43,458 bases of DNA from an uncultured Treponema sp. (GCA_946410085.1 CAMJZA010000026.1:1-43458); one strand, 5' to 3'. Numbered from the stretch's first letter, positions 1 through 7,958 are shown. The notes: a model not told the origin generated them from the sequence alone. Translations and numbers: made by a program.

Positions 1-332
1 TCTACATGAACGGCAGGCTTTCCGCAATCCTGACCCCGGCCGACATGTTCATCGGAGAGATGGCCTTCCTGCTCGACGGCAGGCGGACTGCGACGGTCAT
101 TGCAACGGGCAACATGTGCCGCCTCATCAAGGTGCCCAAGTCTGTCTTCCTCCTCCTGATCCGCCGCAACCCCCACTACGGCATCTTCCTGAGCAAGGTG
201 CTTGCCCAGCGGCTTGAAGAGCAGAACAAGATTTCCTATGCCCTCAAGACCCAGCTGGAGCAGCTGGAAAAGGTGGGCCTGCCGCCGCTCGAACTTGAGG
301 AAGAAGCAGCCCAGATAAAGATCAAGGAATAG
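1..332 (+). CDS. Cyclic-nucleotide-binding domain protein, C-terminal part
   Basis: The frame is open from the window edge, so the true start lies outside. The visible 108 or so residues hold the end of a cNMP-binding (Crp-type) beta-barrel: the GEMAFL motif followed by DGRRTATVIA matches the phosphate-binding cassette, where Glu and Arg contact the cyclic nucleotide. After it comes an alpha-helical, charged tail (QRLEEQNKISYALKTQLEQL) that could form a short coiled coil. No DNA-binding helix-turn-helix is seen after the barrel, so this is probably a sensor or scaffold protein, not a classic Crp regulator. The stop is 4 bases before gmhA, so the two are probably cotranscribed. Confidence 0.8.
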   Translation, partial: YMNGRLSAILTPADMFIGEMAFLLDGRRTATVIATGNMCRLIKVPKSVFLLLIRRNPHYGIFLSKVLAQRLEEQNKISYALKTQLEQLEKVGLPPLELEEEAAQIKIKE

Positions 333-336
333 CAGC

Positions 337-972
337 ATGACCGACCACATTGAGCAGCTCATCCGCCGCTATCCCTGCCTTGCAACCTGCGAGGAGGGAA
401 TACAGGTAGCATATACGATTCTGGAAAAGACTTTCGCAGCAGGGGGCAAACTGCTGACGGCGGGAAACGGCGGCAGTGCTGCCGACAGCGACCACATTGC
501 CGGAGAGCTTTTGAAAAGCTTCATAAAGCGCCGGCGGCCTGACAGCGCCTTTCTGGACTCGCTGACGGCAGTTGACGGCGAAAGCGGCCGCTACCTGGCG
601 GACAGGCTGGAAGGCAGCCTGCCCGTCATAAGCCTGTGCAACCAGACGGCCCTCCTGACCGCCAGCCTGAACGACGTGGACGGCAACGCGGTCTTTGCCC
701 AGCAGATCATGGGCTACGGTAAGAAAGAAGACGCATTCCTCGGCATCTCAACGAGCGGCAACTCAAAGGACATCGTGTATGCGATGGTAGTCGCCAGGGC
801 AAAAGGCCTTGCGACGATTGCACTCGCAGGACGGGACGGAGGCCGCATTGCCCGGCTCGCCGACGCCGCAATCGTTGTTCCCGAGCAGGAGACCTTTAAG
901 ATTCAGGAACTGCACCTGCCCGTCTACCACGCCCTCTGCCTTCAGATAGAAGAGCATTTTTTCCCCGGCTAA
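337..972 (+). CDS. gmhA: Sedoheptulose-7-phosphate isomerase (SIS domain)
   Basis: This 211-residue SIS-domain protein resembles GmhA, which converts sedoheptulose 7-phosphate to D-glycero-D-manno-heptose 7-phosphate, the first step of nucleotide-activated heptose synthesis in the cytoplasm. Seen in sequence: the sugar-phosphate loop TAGNGGSAADSDHIAGEL near residue 42, a second SIS motif GISTSGNSKDI near residue 136, and a C-terminal QELHLPVYHALC helix carrying the usual Glu/His. A stretch around residues 65-95 is longer than in E. coli GmhA (192 residues). It lies between a cNMP-binding protein and the next pathway enzyme. The exact heptose product (GDP- or ADP-linked) cannot be read from this gene. 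Confidence 0.88.
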   Translation: MTDHIEQLIRRYPCLATCEEGIQVAYTILEKTFAAGGKLLTAGNGGSAADSDHIAGELLKSFIKRRRPDSAFLDSLTAVDGESGRYLADRLEGSLPVISLCNQTALLTASLNDVDGNAVFAQQIMGYGKKEDAFLGISTSGNSKDIVYAMVVARAKGLATIALAGRDGGRIARLADAAIVVPEQETFKIQELHLPVYHALCLQIEEHFFPG

Positions 973-1047
973 ACCGGCAGGGACGGTAGTGCTAAGGCAG
1001 CGAGCCAGCAAAAACAGGACGGCAGCGGTAAGGCAGGACGGCAGGAT

Positions 1048-2379
1048 ATGATGAAAGCGGTTATCATGGCAGGCGGAAAGGGAACGCGGATTGCCAGCAT
1101 GGTCAGCGATGTTCCCAAGCCGATGATCCGGCTCTGCGGCAAGCCCATCCTGCAGTGGGAACTGGAATGCCTGGCGCGGAACGGCATTACCGACATTACG
1201 CTCGTCATCGGCCATCTGGGGCGGTTCATACGGGACTATTTTGCCGACGGTGCTGCCTTCGGCGTACACATCCGCTATTACGAGGAGACTGAACCGCTCG
1301 GGACGGCCGGCGCCCTCTACCGGATCCCCTGGCTGACCGGACAGGACAGCCGGGACGACTTCCTGCTCTTGAACGGCGACACCATCTTTGACATTGATTT
1401 TGCCCGCTTCATCGCATTCCACACCGAACAGCGGGAGCAGCACGGTGCGCTCGCAAGCCTGATGACCCACCCGAACAGCCACCCTTCCGATTCCGCCCTC
1501 ATAGAGACGGAAATCCTGCCCCCGGAACAGGATGGCGGCATGCCCCGCGACAGCCACCGGCTGGTCCGCTGGCTCACCAAGGAAGAGCCCCGGCTCTGGT
1601 ACCACAACCGGGTCAATGCCGGCATCCAGATCATCTCCCCTCCCCTGCTCGCTCAGGCCGCTGCCGCCCTTCCGCCCGAAAAGCGCGGCGGCAGGCTTGA
1701 CCTGGACCGCGATATCCTCAAGCCCGCCGTGAGCCGCGGGGTTATCTTTGCCTACGATTCGAGCGAATACATCAAGGACATGGGGACTCCCGACCGCTAC
1801 CGGCAGGTGGAAGCAGACATACAGGGGGGACTGGTCCAGGCCCGCAACCTGCACCGGCCCCAGAAGGCGATCTTCCTTGACCGGGACGGCACGGTAAACA
1901 AGAGTGCGGGTTTCCTGAAAGACATTGATGACATGGAACTGCTGCCCGGTGCGGCAGAAGCAATACGGAAGATAAACGAGAGCGGCTGCCTCGCCGTCAT
2001 CGTGACGAACCAGCCCCAGATTGCCCGCGGCGAGCTTGACTTTGCCGGACTGCGGGAAATCCACAACAAGCTTGAGACCCTGCTGGGCCGCGAAGGGGCC
2101 TACCTGGACGGCCTCTACTTCTGCCCCCACCACCCGGATGCGGGCTTTCCCGGCGAGCGGCCTGCATACAAGCGCACCTGTTCCTGCCGCAAGCCGGAAA
2201 CGGGCCTCCTCACGCAGGCGGCGCAGGACTTTAATATAGACCTCAGCGCCTCGTACATGATCGGCGACAGCTGGCGCGATAAGGAAGTCGGCGAACGGGC
2301 CGGCTGCCGGAAAAGCATTCAGCTGAAAGCAGGGCAGGCCCTGCTCGATGCGGTAACCGGCATTCTGCAGCCTTACTGA
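1048..2379 (+). CDS. Fused heptose-1-phosphate nucleotidyltransferase / heptose bisphosphate phosphatase (HddC-GmhB)
   Basis: Two enzymes are joined in 443 residues. Residues 1 to about 255 form a sugar-nucleotidyltransferase with the signature MAGGKGTRI, then LCGKPILQW and the metal-binding LLNGDTIFD. From about residue 270 a HAD phosphatase begins with FLDRDGTVNK (nucleophile and acid Asp residues), then VTNQPQIARG, a zinc-loop-like CPHHP...CSCRKPE and the MIGDSWRDKEVG motif, all typical of GmhB. GmhB removes the 7-phosphate from heptose 1,7-bisphosphate and HddC attaches the nucleotide. The heptose kinase between GmhA and GmhB is not in the window. ATG codons occur at 1048 and 1051. The gene runs 7 bases into the convergent lipoprotein gene. 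Confidence 0.85.
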   Translation: MMKAVIMAGGKGTRIASMVSDVPKPMIRLCGKPILQWELECLARNGITDITLVIGHLGRFIRDYFADGAAFGVHIRYYEETEPLGTAGALYRIPWLTGQDSRDDFLLLNGDTIFDIDFARFIAFHTEQREQHGALASLMTHPNSHPSDSALIETEILPPEQDGGMPRDSHRLVRWLTKEEPRLWYHNRVNAGIQIISPPLLAQAAAALPPEKRGGRLDLDRDILKPAVSRGVIFAYDSSEYIKDMGTPDRYRQVEADIQGGLVQARNLHRPQKAIFLDRDGTVNKSAGFLKDIDDMELLPGAAEAIRKINESGCLAVIVTNQPQIARGELDFAGLREIHNKLETLLGREGAYLDGLYFCPHHPDAGFPGERPAYKRTCSCRKPETGLLTQAAQDFNIDLSASYMIGDSWRDKEVGERAGCRKSIQLKAGQALLDAVTGILQPY

Positions 2380-2552
2380 CTTGCCATTTCGACGTAGCTT
2401 TCCGCATAGCGGCCGGCTTCAGTCTGTTCCCGCTGCGTTTCCTCCTGACGCGTGCCGTCATCGGTAAGCTGGCTGCTGCAGCCGGTCAGGGTACCGGCGC
2501 TTACAGCGCAGACAGCGGACAGAACAAGAACAATTTTTCTAATGGATTTCAT
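2373..2552 (-). CDS. Small predicted lipoprotein
   Basis: A 59-residue reading frame with a basic N-terminus (MKSIRKIV), a hydrophobic segment and a lipobox LTGC with the lipidated Cys at residue 25. The mature part is only about 35 residues, hydrophilic and Glu/Gln/Thr-rich. The start at 2552 is chosen because AGGAG lies about 7 bases upstream; an ATG 21 bases further up lacks this. It is convergent with the heptose enzyme gene and overlaps its last bases. The function is unknown; it looks like the small lipoprotein entericidin-type class by size only, not by sequence. Confidence 0.55.
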   Translation of the reverse strand: MKSIRKIVLVLSAVCAVSAGTLTGCSSQLTDDGTRQEETQREQTEAGRYAESYVEMASQ

Positions 2553-2671
2553 AGGGTTACTCCTCACTTTCATTGATTGATAAGATACTAGCGGAAAGCA
2601 GCCCCTTAAAACATAACGTTTGGAGAAAGTGCGGAAAAAAATTTAAAATTGCACGCATCCGCCCAAAGCTT

Positions 2672-3913
2672 TTAGGATGCGTTTTCTTCCAGCAGAAAAT
2701 CAAACAGGTTCTGTATCAGCACGCCGTCGTCGTTCATGTAGGTCGGCTGCAGGCCGCCGGTTATGACGACCTTCTTGAAGCTGTCCTTTATGGAAAGGAG
2801 CGGCCGCAGTTCCTGCGCCTGTTTTTCCGGAGAATCCAAATTCAGCGCGGACTGAACGTAAACCCGCTCATAACCCCTGTTGCAGACAAAATCCACCTCA
2901 AGCTGCTTTTGGATTTTTTTCTGTTCAGCAGTACGTTCGGTATGTTCCACCATCCCCACATCAACCGAATATCCCCGGGAAATCAATTCGTTGTAGATGA
3001 TATTCTCCATGATATGAGTTTCTTCGTACTGCCTGAAGCGAAGGCGCGCATTGCGAAGCCCTATATCGGTAAAATAATATTTGCAGGGTGTGCTGAAATA
3101 TTTTTTCCCCTTTATGTCGTAACGGACGGCACGGCTGATTAAGAAGGAATCCTCAAAATAATCAAGGTAGCTTTTTACCGTATCAGGATGAATCGAAACA
3201 TTCTTTACGGACTTGAAAGTGTCGGAGAGTTTTTTGGGATTGGAAAGCCCGCCGATACCAGAGGCAAGATAATCCAGCATCTCGGAAAGTTCCGCCGGAT
3301 TGCGCACGTCATTTCGCTCAAGAATATCCTTCAAATATGTTTCCGCAAAAATACCTTCCAAATATGAGGCCTTGTCATGCGGGTCGCTCATCGTGCGGAT
3401 TTTTGGAAGCCCCCCATACAGCGAATATTCCTGCCAGGCAGATGCCTTGCTCCCATCATAATCATGAAAAAACTCCGAAAAAGAGAGAGGATACAGGTGA
3501 ATTTGGTCACCCCGGCCACGGAATTCCGTAATAATGTCCTTGGAAAGGAATTTCGCATTGCTTCCCGTGACATACGAATCCGCATTTGGAATATGAAGGA
3601 ATCCGTTGAGCACATCCTCAAATTCGCTCACCATCTGCACTTCGTCCAGCAGGATGTAATACATCTTGTCATCAGCAATCCGGCTTTTCACGTAGCGATA
3701 GAGGGCATCAGGATTCCGAAATTCCCTGTTGGCAAAGTCATCAAGCGCAATGTGAATAACGTGATCTTCCTGGACACCATTTTTAAGCAGATAGTCATAA
3801 AAAAGAGTGAATAAAAGGTATGTTTTGCCAGACCTGCGGAGTCCCGTCACAACCTTAACCATGCCGTTATGCATTTTGCGGACAAGTTTTTGAAGATATC
3901 TATCCCTGTTCAT
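2672..3913 (-). CDS. AAA ATPase with DUF4143 (archaeal-ATPase-like family)
   Basis: A 413-residue protein of the AAA_14 plus DUF4143 type. A P-loop GLRRSGKT sits at residues 24-31, a Walker B ILLDEVQMV follows, and a sensor-like VTGSNAKFLSKD precedes an arginine-rich FRGRGDQIHLYPLSFSEFF, the usual order in this family. The C-terminal half (EDSFLISRAVRYDIKGK, YYFTDIGLRNARL, EVDFVCNRG) is the DUF4143 region, which often carries a nuclease-like fold. The start at 3913 follows a strong AGGAGG; the frame is open 26 codons further up. The role of these proteins is not established; they occur in many copies in gut bacteria and may act in defence or against mobile elements. It is the first member of an accessory block. 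Confidence 0.85.
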   Translation of the reverse strand: MNRDRYLQKLVRKMHNGMVKVVTGLRRSGKTYLLFTLFYDYLLKNGVQEDHVIHIALDDFANREFRNPDALYRYVKSRIADDKMYYILLDEVQMVSEFEDVLNGFLHIPNADSYVTGSNAKFLSKDIITEFRGRGDQIHLYPLSFSEFFHDYDGSKASAWQEYSLYGGLPKIRTMSDPHDKASYLEGIFAETYLKDILERNDVRNPAELSEMLDYLASGIGGLSNPKKLSDTFKSVKNVSIHPDTVKSYLDYFEDSFLISRAVRYDIKGKKYFSTPCKYYFTDIGLRNARLRFRQYEETHIMENIIYNELISRGYSVDVGMVEHTERTAEQKKIQKQLEVDFVCNRGYERVYVQSALNLDSPEKQAQELRPLLSIKDSFKKVVITGGLQPTYMNDDGVLIQNLFDFLLEENAS

Positions 3914-4050
3914 CACCCTTCCTCCTGAAAATTTAGTCGACAAGTCGAGCAATTTTTCAATAACTGTATGCGAAAAAGGGCAGTTTGTCAATTGTTAGTG
4001 AAAATTCAGTCGCCTTGGCGGCAAAATTTTCAATACCTGAAAGTATCCAG

Positions 4051-4144
4051 CCTAGCCGATTTTTTTGCGTATTTACGCAGTTTTATCGGGTAGGCAGGCC
4101 TGCTGCTCCATTTTTTTGCGTACATACGCATTTTTCGGGAGCAG
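4051..4144. repeat. Two tandem nested palindromes with TGCGTA/TACGCA cores
   Basis: Two adjacent stem-loop elements fill the gap between the 5' end of the DUF4143 gene and the 3' end of the sigma-like gene. Each has an inner palindrome TGCGTA-nn-TACGCA (4066-4079 and 4117-4130), flanked by T-rich runs, enclosed by an outer stem that differs between copies: 4051-4060 with 4085-4094 (one mismatch), and 4103-4109 with 4138-4144. The shared core with different outer arms suggests a dispersed repeat family or back-to-back terminators. Confidence 0.7.
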
Positions 4145-4176
4145 GAGGCCCTGTCAGCCCCCTGCCAGAATGAGCG

Positions 4177-5124
4177 TCAGGTCTTAAAGCTGTCGACGGC
4201 TTCCTCGTGGCGTTTCAGCTTTTCCAGGAAGTTCCGCATCGTCCTGCTCGCATCCGTCTTGTCTTTGCCGAACCATGCGGCGAGCTCCTGCTGTGCGGGA
4301 CAGCTCTCGCCGGAAAGGAAAGCTTCCTTGACCTTGAGGGCCTCATCCGTCATGGCGAAGGCTCTGCCCGCAAGGTATTCCAGAGAGCTTGTGCTGTCCG
4401 TCCCGGCGGACTCAAGTTCCTCCAGGACTTGCCGGGTCAGCAGGGCGGAAAGATAGGGCTTGGTACGGTCCTGCTGCTCCGAGAATGCTTTGTCTATGCT
4501 GGTAAGGACTAAGGAAATCTCATCTTTTTGCTCAAGCTCCTGCGCCGGTGTCCTTCCACCCGAGTTTTCGAAAACCCTTTTAGTGTCCAGAAGGGAGATT
4601 TCTTCCCCTTCGTCATTTACAGTAGTTTCACTCTGTACAGATGACTGGAAGTACCATTTTACGAGGTCTGCAATCTCCTTTTCTGTATGGCCATACATAC
4701 GGGCGAGATGTTCCTGGCATTCTTTGTTCTGGATATCTTTTCCGTATTCCTTTGCAGAACGAATCATGCTTTTCAGAAGCCTGCGCTTTTTTTCTGGCAG
4801 TCTGATAGCCCTCTCGTCAAAAACAATCTTCCTCTCGTTTGCCCGGGTGATTTCCTTCTTGAGAGATGCGGATATGTACTTGATATAGTCTGCCGACGGA
4901 CCATTAAAACTCTCAAGGCTTCTGTTGACGCAGTCCATGATTTCTGTGCCTGAGTTCCTGACTTTTTCTTCATCAAAAGTGAGCCTTGCCCAGTTCCACA
5001 AGCATTCTGCGAGCTTTGTCCTGAGGGAGAGGAATTCTGCCGATTCTGTCCTGCTTTGCGCAGGGATCTGGAAAATTTCTGAGGCAACCCGCGTAAGTTT
5101 TTCTTCAAGCTTCGTCTTGTCCAT
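4177..5124 (-). CDS. Divergent sigma-70-like protein, third gene of CARF-like operon
   Basis: A 315-residue protein without an obvious family name, but with a sigma-factor-like layout. Residues 66-95 (SLESFNGPSADYIKYISASL) resemble the region 2 pattern in which a Phe-rich helix is followed by a Y-x-x-x-x-L-K-x-E segment. Residues 105-165 are helical and basic, like region 3, ending in TEKEIADLVKWYFQ and then EGEEISLLD, which recalls the S-L-D linker of sigma-70 proteins. Residues 276-304 (QQELAAWFGKDKTDASRTM) look like a helix-turn-helix of region 4. It starts 18 bases after the CARF-like gene, with an AGG-rich site upstream. Alternative: a phage-type regulator with a sigma-like fold. The assignment is inference from pattern, not from a database match. 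Confidence 0.5.
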   Translation of the reverse strand: MDKTKLEEKLTRVASEIFQIPAQSRTESAEFLSLRTKLAECLWNWARLTFDEEKVRNSGTEIMDCVNRSLESFNGPSADYIKYISASLKKEITRANERKIVFDERAIRLPEKKRRLLKSMIRSAKEYGKDIQNKECQEHLARMYGHTEKEIADLVKWYFQSSVQSETTVNDEGEEISLLDTKRVFENSGGRTPAQELEQKDEISLVLTSIDKAFSEQQDRTKPYLSALLTRQVLEELESAGTDSTSSLEYLAGRAFAMTDEALKVKEAFLSGESCPAQQELAAWFGKDKTDASRTMRNFLEKLKRHEEAVDSFKT

Positions 5125-5142
5125 CTGCGCTACCTGCCTGAA

Positions 5143-5784
5143 TCACAAAGCAAAAAACGCGTCCAGCGACTTCAAGGCTTCTTCTCCGGACGGGGCTTCC
5201 ATCGCGCCCATCAGGTTGTTCAGGTAGTAGAGCGATGTAACGTCGTACAACTCCGGGTTTTCGGGATAGGTCTTGCCGTCATCGTGCTTGACGAAATCGA
5301 CCTTGCCGTAGACGACTTTCCTCACGTCGGCATCAAAGAACTTTTCCGCGAAGTTCAGCACGCACATCATTACCATCGGCAGGGGCTTTGGACCGAAGGT
5401 GATGTCAACGAACAGCTCTGCCCCCTCCTCGATTTTGGACAGCATGGACCGCAGCCGCTTCTCATGGTTCTTCTTGGTCTCGATGAACTCCGAGTCTATC
5501 GTCTCATAGGATATCTTTGCGCCGATAGCGGAGTTTATGCCGTCAAGCTCCTGCTGGAACAGGCCCGCGTTTATGCCGGAGTTACCTTTCTCGGTGACGG
5601 TCTTGAGCATTACGACCTTCACATCATCACCTGCCTTCAGCTTCTCCGCAAGCACGGCGTTGATGGGGAAAATGACCTTGCCGGAATACGAGCAGCCCGC
5701 ATTGCCGGTTCCCGCATAGCACTGGCCGTCACGTCCAGATGACATTTCTTTCATCGGAATGTCTACGAACACAATCTTCTTCAT
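5143..5784 (-). CDS. CARF-like (DxTHG-type) ligand-sensor protein without effector domain
   Basis: A 213-residue protein resembling CRISPR-associated TM1812/DxTHG proteins, whose Rossmann-like CARF domain binds cyclic oligoadenylates. The N-terminus begins with a beta strand (KKIVFVDIP), then KVIFPINAVLAEKL and DVKVVMLKT. The family signature D-x-T-H-G-x-R-x-x-P appears as DITFGPKPLP at residues 127-136, so His and Arg are replaced by Phe and Lys. It is followed by KVVYGKV (157-163), and the end PELYDVTSLYYL matches the usual D-x-T-x-L segment. No HEPN, PIN or nuclease domain is attached. It lies 26 bases after the ATPase/nuclease gene with AGAGGTGAT before its ATG. Ligand binding is inferred; the altered motif could mean a different ligand. 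Confidence 0.6.
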   Translation of the reverse strand: MKKIVFVDIPMKEMSSGRDGQCYAGTGNAGCSYSGKVIFPINAVLAEKLKAGDDVKVVMLKTVTEKGNSGINAGLFQQELDGINSAIGAKISYETIDSEFIETKKNHEKRLRSMLSKIEEGAELFVDITFGPKPLPMVMMCVLNFAEKFFDADVRKVVYGKVDFVKHDDGKTYPENPELYDVTSLYYLNNLMGAMEAPSGEEALKSLDAFFAL

Positions 5785-5810
5785 ATAATCACCTCTTGTC
5801 TGTTCTGTAT

Positions 5811-7484
5811 TTATTTCTTTGCCAGCGCGACCTTTGCCTGCTTACGGAAGAAGGCGATGCCGTAGCACATTATCTGCGTGTAGCCAGGAAGGTCTTCCGC
5901 GTACTTCCTGCTGTCAATCTGCGAAAGGGCGGTCTTGCAGTCACCTGCCATTGCCTCCTCTCTCTTGGACTTCTTGGCCTCTATGATGAGCGCACGGCGG
6001 TTTTTCTTGTCTTGGAGCAGTATGTCCGGTCTGCCCAGCCCCTTCTCCTTATTGGATTCCACCGCATATCCACGTCCCACGAAGACACCGGCAAGAAATG
6101 CGTGGTAATAGTCCTCGTGGTAATCATTGTAGCTTATGGTGTTCCACAGAAGCTCAGACATGATTTTTGAGGCGGTTCCTGCATCGCCATTCCAAAGGGA
6201 CCTCAGAAGCCCATCCACGGCGGCTGTGTCAAGTGTCGCCTGGAAATGGCTGGCCACGGTGTCTTGGAATATAGTCGCAACTTCCCTGTTCGGTATCCTT
6301 AAGTGTACGGTTTCACCGTCCTCATCAGGATTTGCCTTGGTTACATAGCCTGTCATAATAAGGACGCTCCATAGGTTGTCCTCGGATGAATGGAGCGTGT
6401 CGTATGTCTGCATATCCGAAACCGTCTGTTCAATGGTCCCCCCGTTCATCATGGCCTCGAATTTACCCGAAACATCAAAGTCCGTTCTCCCCACGAACGA
6501 GAGCAGGATTCCGTTGTGGCTGGAGTTCTTCCAGTAGCACTTGGGGCGGGCTGCGGGATTTTTTCTCAGGGATGAAAGGTAGTTGATTACATCCCAGGGG
6601 CAGTAGACGTGGCAGGATCCGAATACGTAGCCGTCGTACCATTCTTTTACGGTCGACTCCTGCTCCTTCCTGTCCGCCGCCTCAAGCAACCTGCCCACCT
6701 CCTCGTCCGTAAAACCGAAGTATTCGGAGAATTCCTCGTCCAACACGGAGTATGATGCGAAGTTGTTGGTCCCGGTAAAAATGCTTTCCTTGGCTATACG
6801 AAGGCATCCGGTTATGACCGCAAACTCAAGGAACTCATTGTCCTTGAGCGATGCACTCATAATCCCGCGCATCACGTCGAGCATCCTCTCGTAGAAATGG
6901 TTCTCCGGGGTATCCCTCTCGCTTGCCCTGGCAAGAGGCACGTCGTATTCGTCAATCAGAAGGATGACCTTCTTCCCGTAGACGGCATGGAGCATCTTAA
7001 TGATGGTCTTTAGAGCACCTTTGACCTCCGCGTCCGTGGCAGTCTTTGATCTGAGACGCTTGAAAATGCCTGATTCATCTTCGTTGAGTGACGAATTCCC
7101 CTTAATATTTGCCAAGCCAATACACAACTCCACTATGAGAGACTTGAAGCTGTCGTAGGCACTCTCAAAACTCAGCCCATCAACATCTTTGAATGATATG
7201 AAGATGACCGGGGACTGGTTCATCCACTTCTTGCAGAAGTCCTCGTGACACATGATGTCCAGACCCTCGAAGATTGCCCGGCTGTCCTTGCGGATGTCAA
7301 AGAAGTTCTTGAGCATGCTCATCGTGAGCGTTTTTCCGAACCTGCGGGGACGGGTGAATAAAGTGACTTTGTTTCTTGTCTTGGCAACGAGTTCGTAAAT
7401 CAGTTCCGTCTTGTCAACGTAATAGTCTCCCTCCGCCCTGATTTCCTCAAAGTCCGATGTCCCGACAGCAACAGCGAATTCCAT
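5811..7484 (-). CDS. AAA-ATPase-like protein with C-terminal PD-(D/E)XK nuclease domain
   Basis: A 557-residue protein of the AAA-ATPase_like/PDDEXK_9 architecture. The N-terminus has the family hallmark YYVDKTELI (about residue 21), then a P-loop-like RPRRFGKT at 45-52, and a Walker B LLIDEYDVPL. The C-terminal 90 or so residues hold a PD-(D/E)XK-type core: GRPDILLQD followed by ALIIEAKKS, giving the acidic residue and the E-x-K pair. It is the first gene after the promoter at 7504-7532, with AGGGAGA before the ATG. Such proteins are abundant and uncharacterised in treponemes and Bacteroidetes. Whether it works with the CARF-like and sigma-like genes behind it or is a chance neighbour is open. 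Confidence 0.85.
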   Translation of the reverse strand: MEFAVAVGTSDFEEIRAEGDYYVDKTELIYELVAKTRNKVTLFTRPRRFGKTLTMSMLKNFFDIRKDSRAIFEGLDIMCHEDFCKKWMNQSPVIFISFKDVDGLSFESAYDSFKSLIVELCIGLANIKGNSSLNEDESGIFKRLRSKTATDAEVKGALKTIIKMLHAVYGKKVILLIDEYDVPLARASERDTPENHFYERMLDVMRGIMSASLKDNEFLEFAVITGCLRIAKESIFTGTNNFASYSVLDEEFSEYFGFTDEEVGRLLEAADRKEQESTVKEWYDGYVFGSCHVYCPWDVINYLSSLRKNPAARPKCYWKNSSHNGILLSFVGRTDFDVSGKFEAMMNGGTIEQTVSDMQTYDTLHSSEDNLWSVLIMTGYVTKANPDEDGETVHLRIPNREVATIFQDTVASHFQATLDTAAVDGLLRSLWNGDAGTASKIMSELLWNTISYNDYHEDYYHAFLAGVFVGRGYAVESNKEKGLGRPDILLQDKKNRRALIIEAKKSKREEAMAGDCKTALSQIDSRKYAEDLPGYTQIMCYGIAFFRKQAKVALAKK

Positions 7485-7503
7485 GCTTTTTTCTCCCTAT
7501 CTT

Positions 7504-7532
7504 ATTGTAACACAAGGACTGTTGACTTTCAA
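7504..7532 (-). promoter_or_regulatory. Sigma-70-type promoter of ATPase/CARF-like/sigma-like operon
   Basis: On the minus strand a TTGAAA (7527-7532) and TACAAT (7504-7509) are separated by exactly 17 bases. The first downstream gene starts at 7484. No other promoter of this quality is seen before the CARF-like or sigma-like genes, which favours a single transcript for the three. Confidence 0.65.
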
Positions 7533-7540
7533 CCGCGCGT

Positions 7541-7958
7541 TTACGCACCCTTCTCCAGCTTCGCCATCTCCTTCCGGAAGAGAAGCTGGGCGAGCGGGGC
7601 GTAGTCGCCGGAGTTTGCCATTTTGAGGGCATCCAGATGCGTCTCCCTGTCGGCAGTGATTGTACGAATTGTCGCTGTAATAGTTGTTGTCGTAGTAACC
7701 GGAGTACGAATCGTATGTATCAGACTCGTCAGAACTGACGAAGGGAAACGCTGTCTTTGCCTGGAAGGAGCCCCCGGCAAGCTTGCCCGTGAGGGTTATC
7801 CCATGCTCTGCAGCATAATCCCTGAGTCTGGCATACCGCTGGCCCGTGACATACAGCTGGAACATGGCAGCACCCGTGACTGCCGCCATGACCGCGAGCG
7901 ACACAAAGGCTGCCACGGTGAACGCCTTCCTGAAAGTGTTGGAAAAAGTCTTGTCCAT
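7541..7958 (-). pseudogene. Small membrane-anchored protein gene with a frameshift
   Basis: Starting at 7958 (AGGAG upstream) the frame encodes MDKTFSNTFRKAFTV and a single membrane helix (about residues 12-33), then a soluble segment ending in a Tyr/Asp/Asn-rich stretch (YYDNNYYSDNSYN). Around 7660-7690 the sensible reading moves by one base to another frame that ends as RETHLDALKMAN...KEMAKLEKGA with a stop at 7541. The original frame instead continues into Cys/Arg-rich, unlikely sequence to 7497. This points to a one-base indel in a repetitive Tyr/Asn/Asp codon run, real or from sequencing. The protein family is not recognised. It lies upstream of, and in the same direction as, the ATPase gene. 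Confidence 0.5.

Noticed and set aside
763..2133. Long open frame of 456 codons on the minus strand
   Set aside because: It lies opposite gmhA and the heptose enzyme fusion, both with clear catalytic motifs; its own product has no recognisable domain and reflects GC-rich codon bias.
5143..5784. Expectation of a CRISPR array or cas genes near the CARF-like gene
   Set aside because: I looked for direct repeats with regular spacers across 1-8,300 and found only the uninterrupted 22-bp tandem array, which has no spacers. No Cas10, Cas6 or Cas1-like protein is present.
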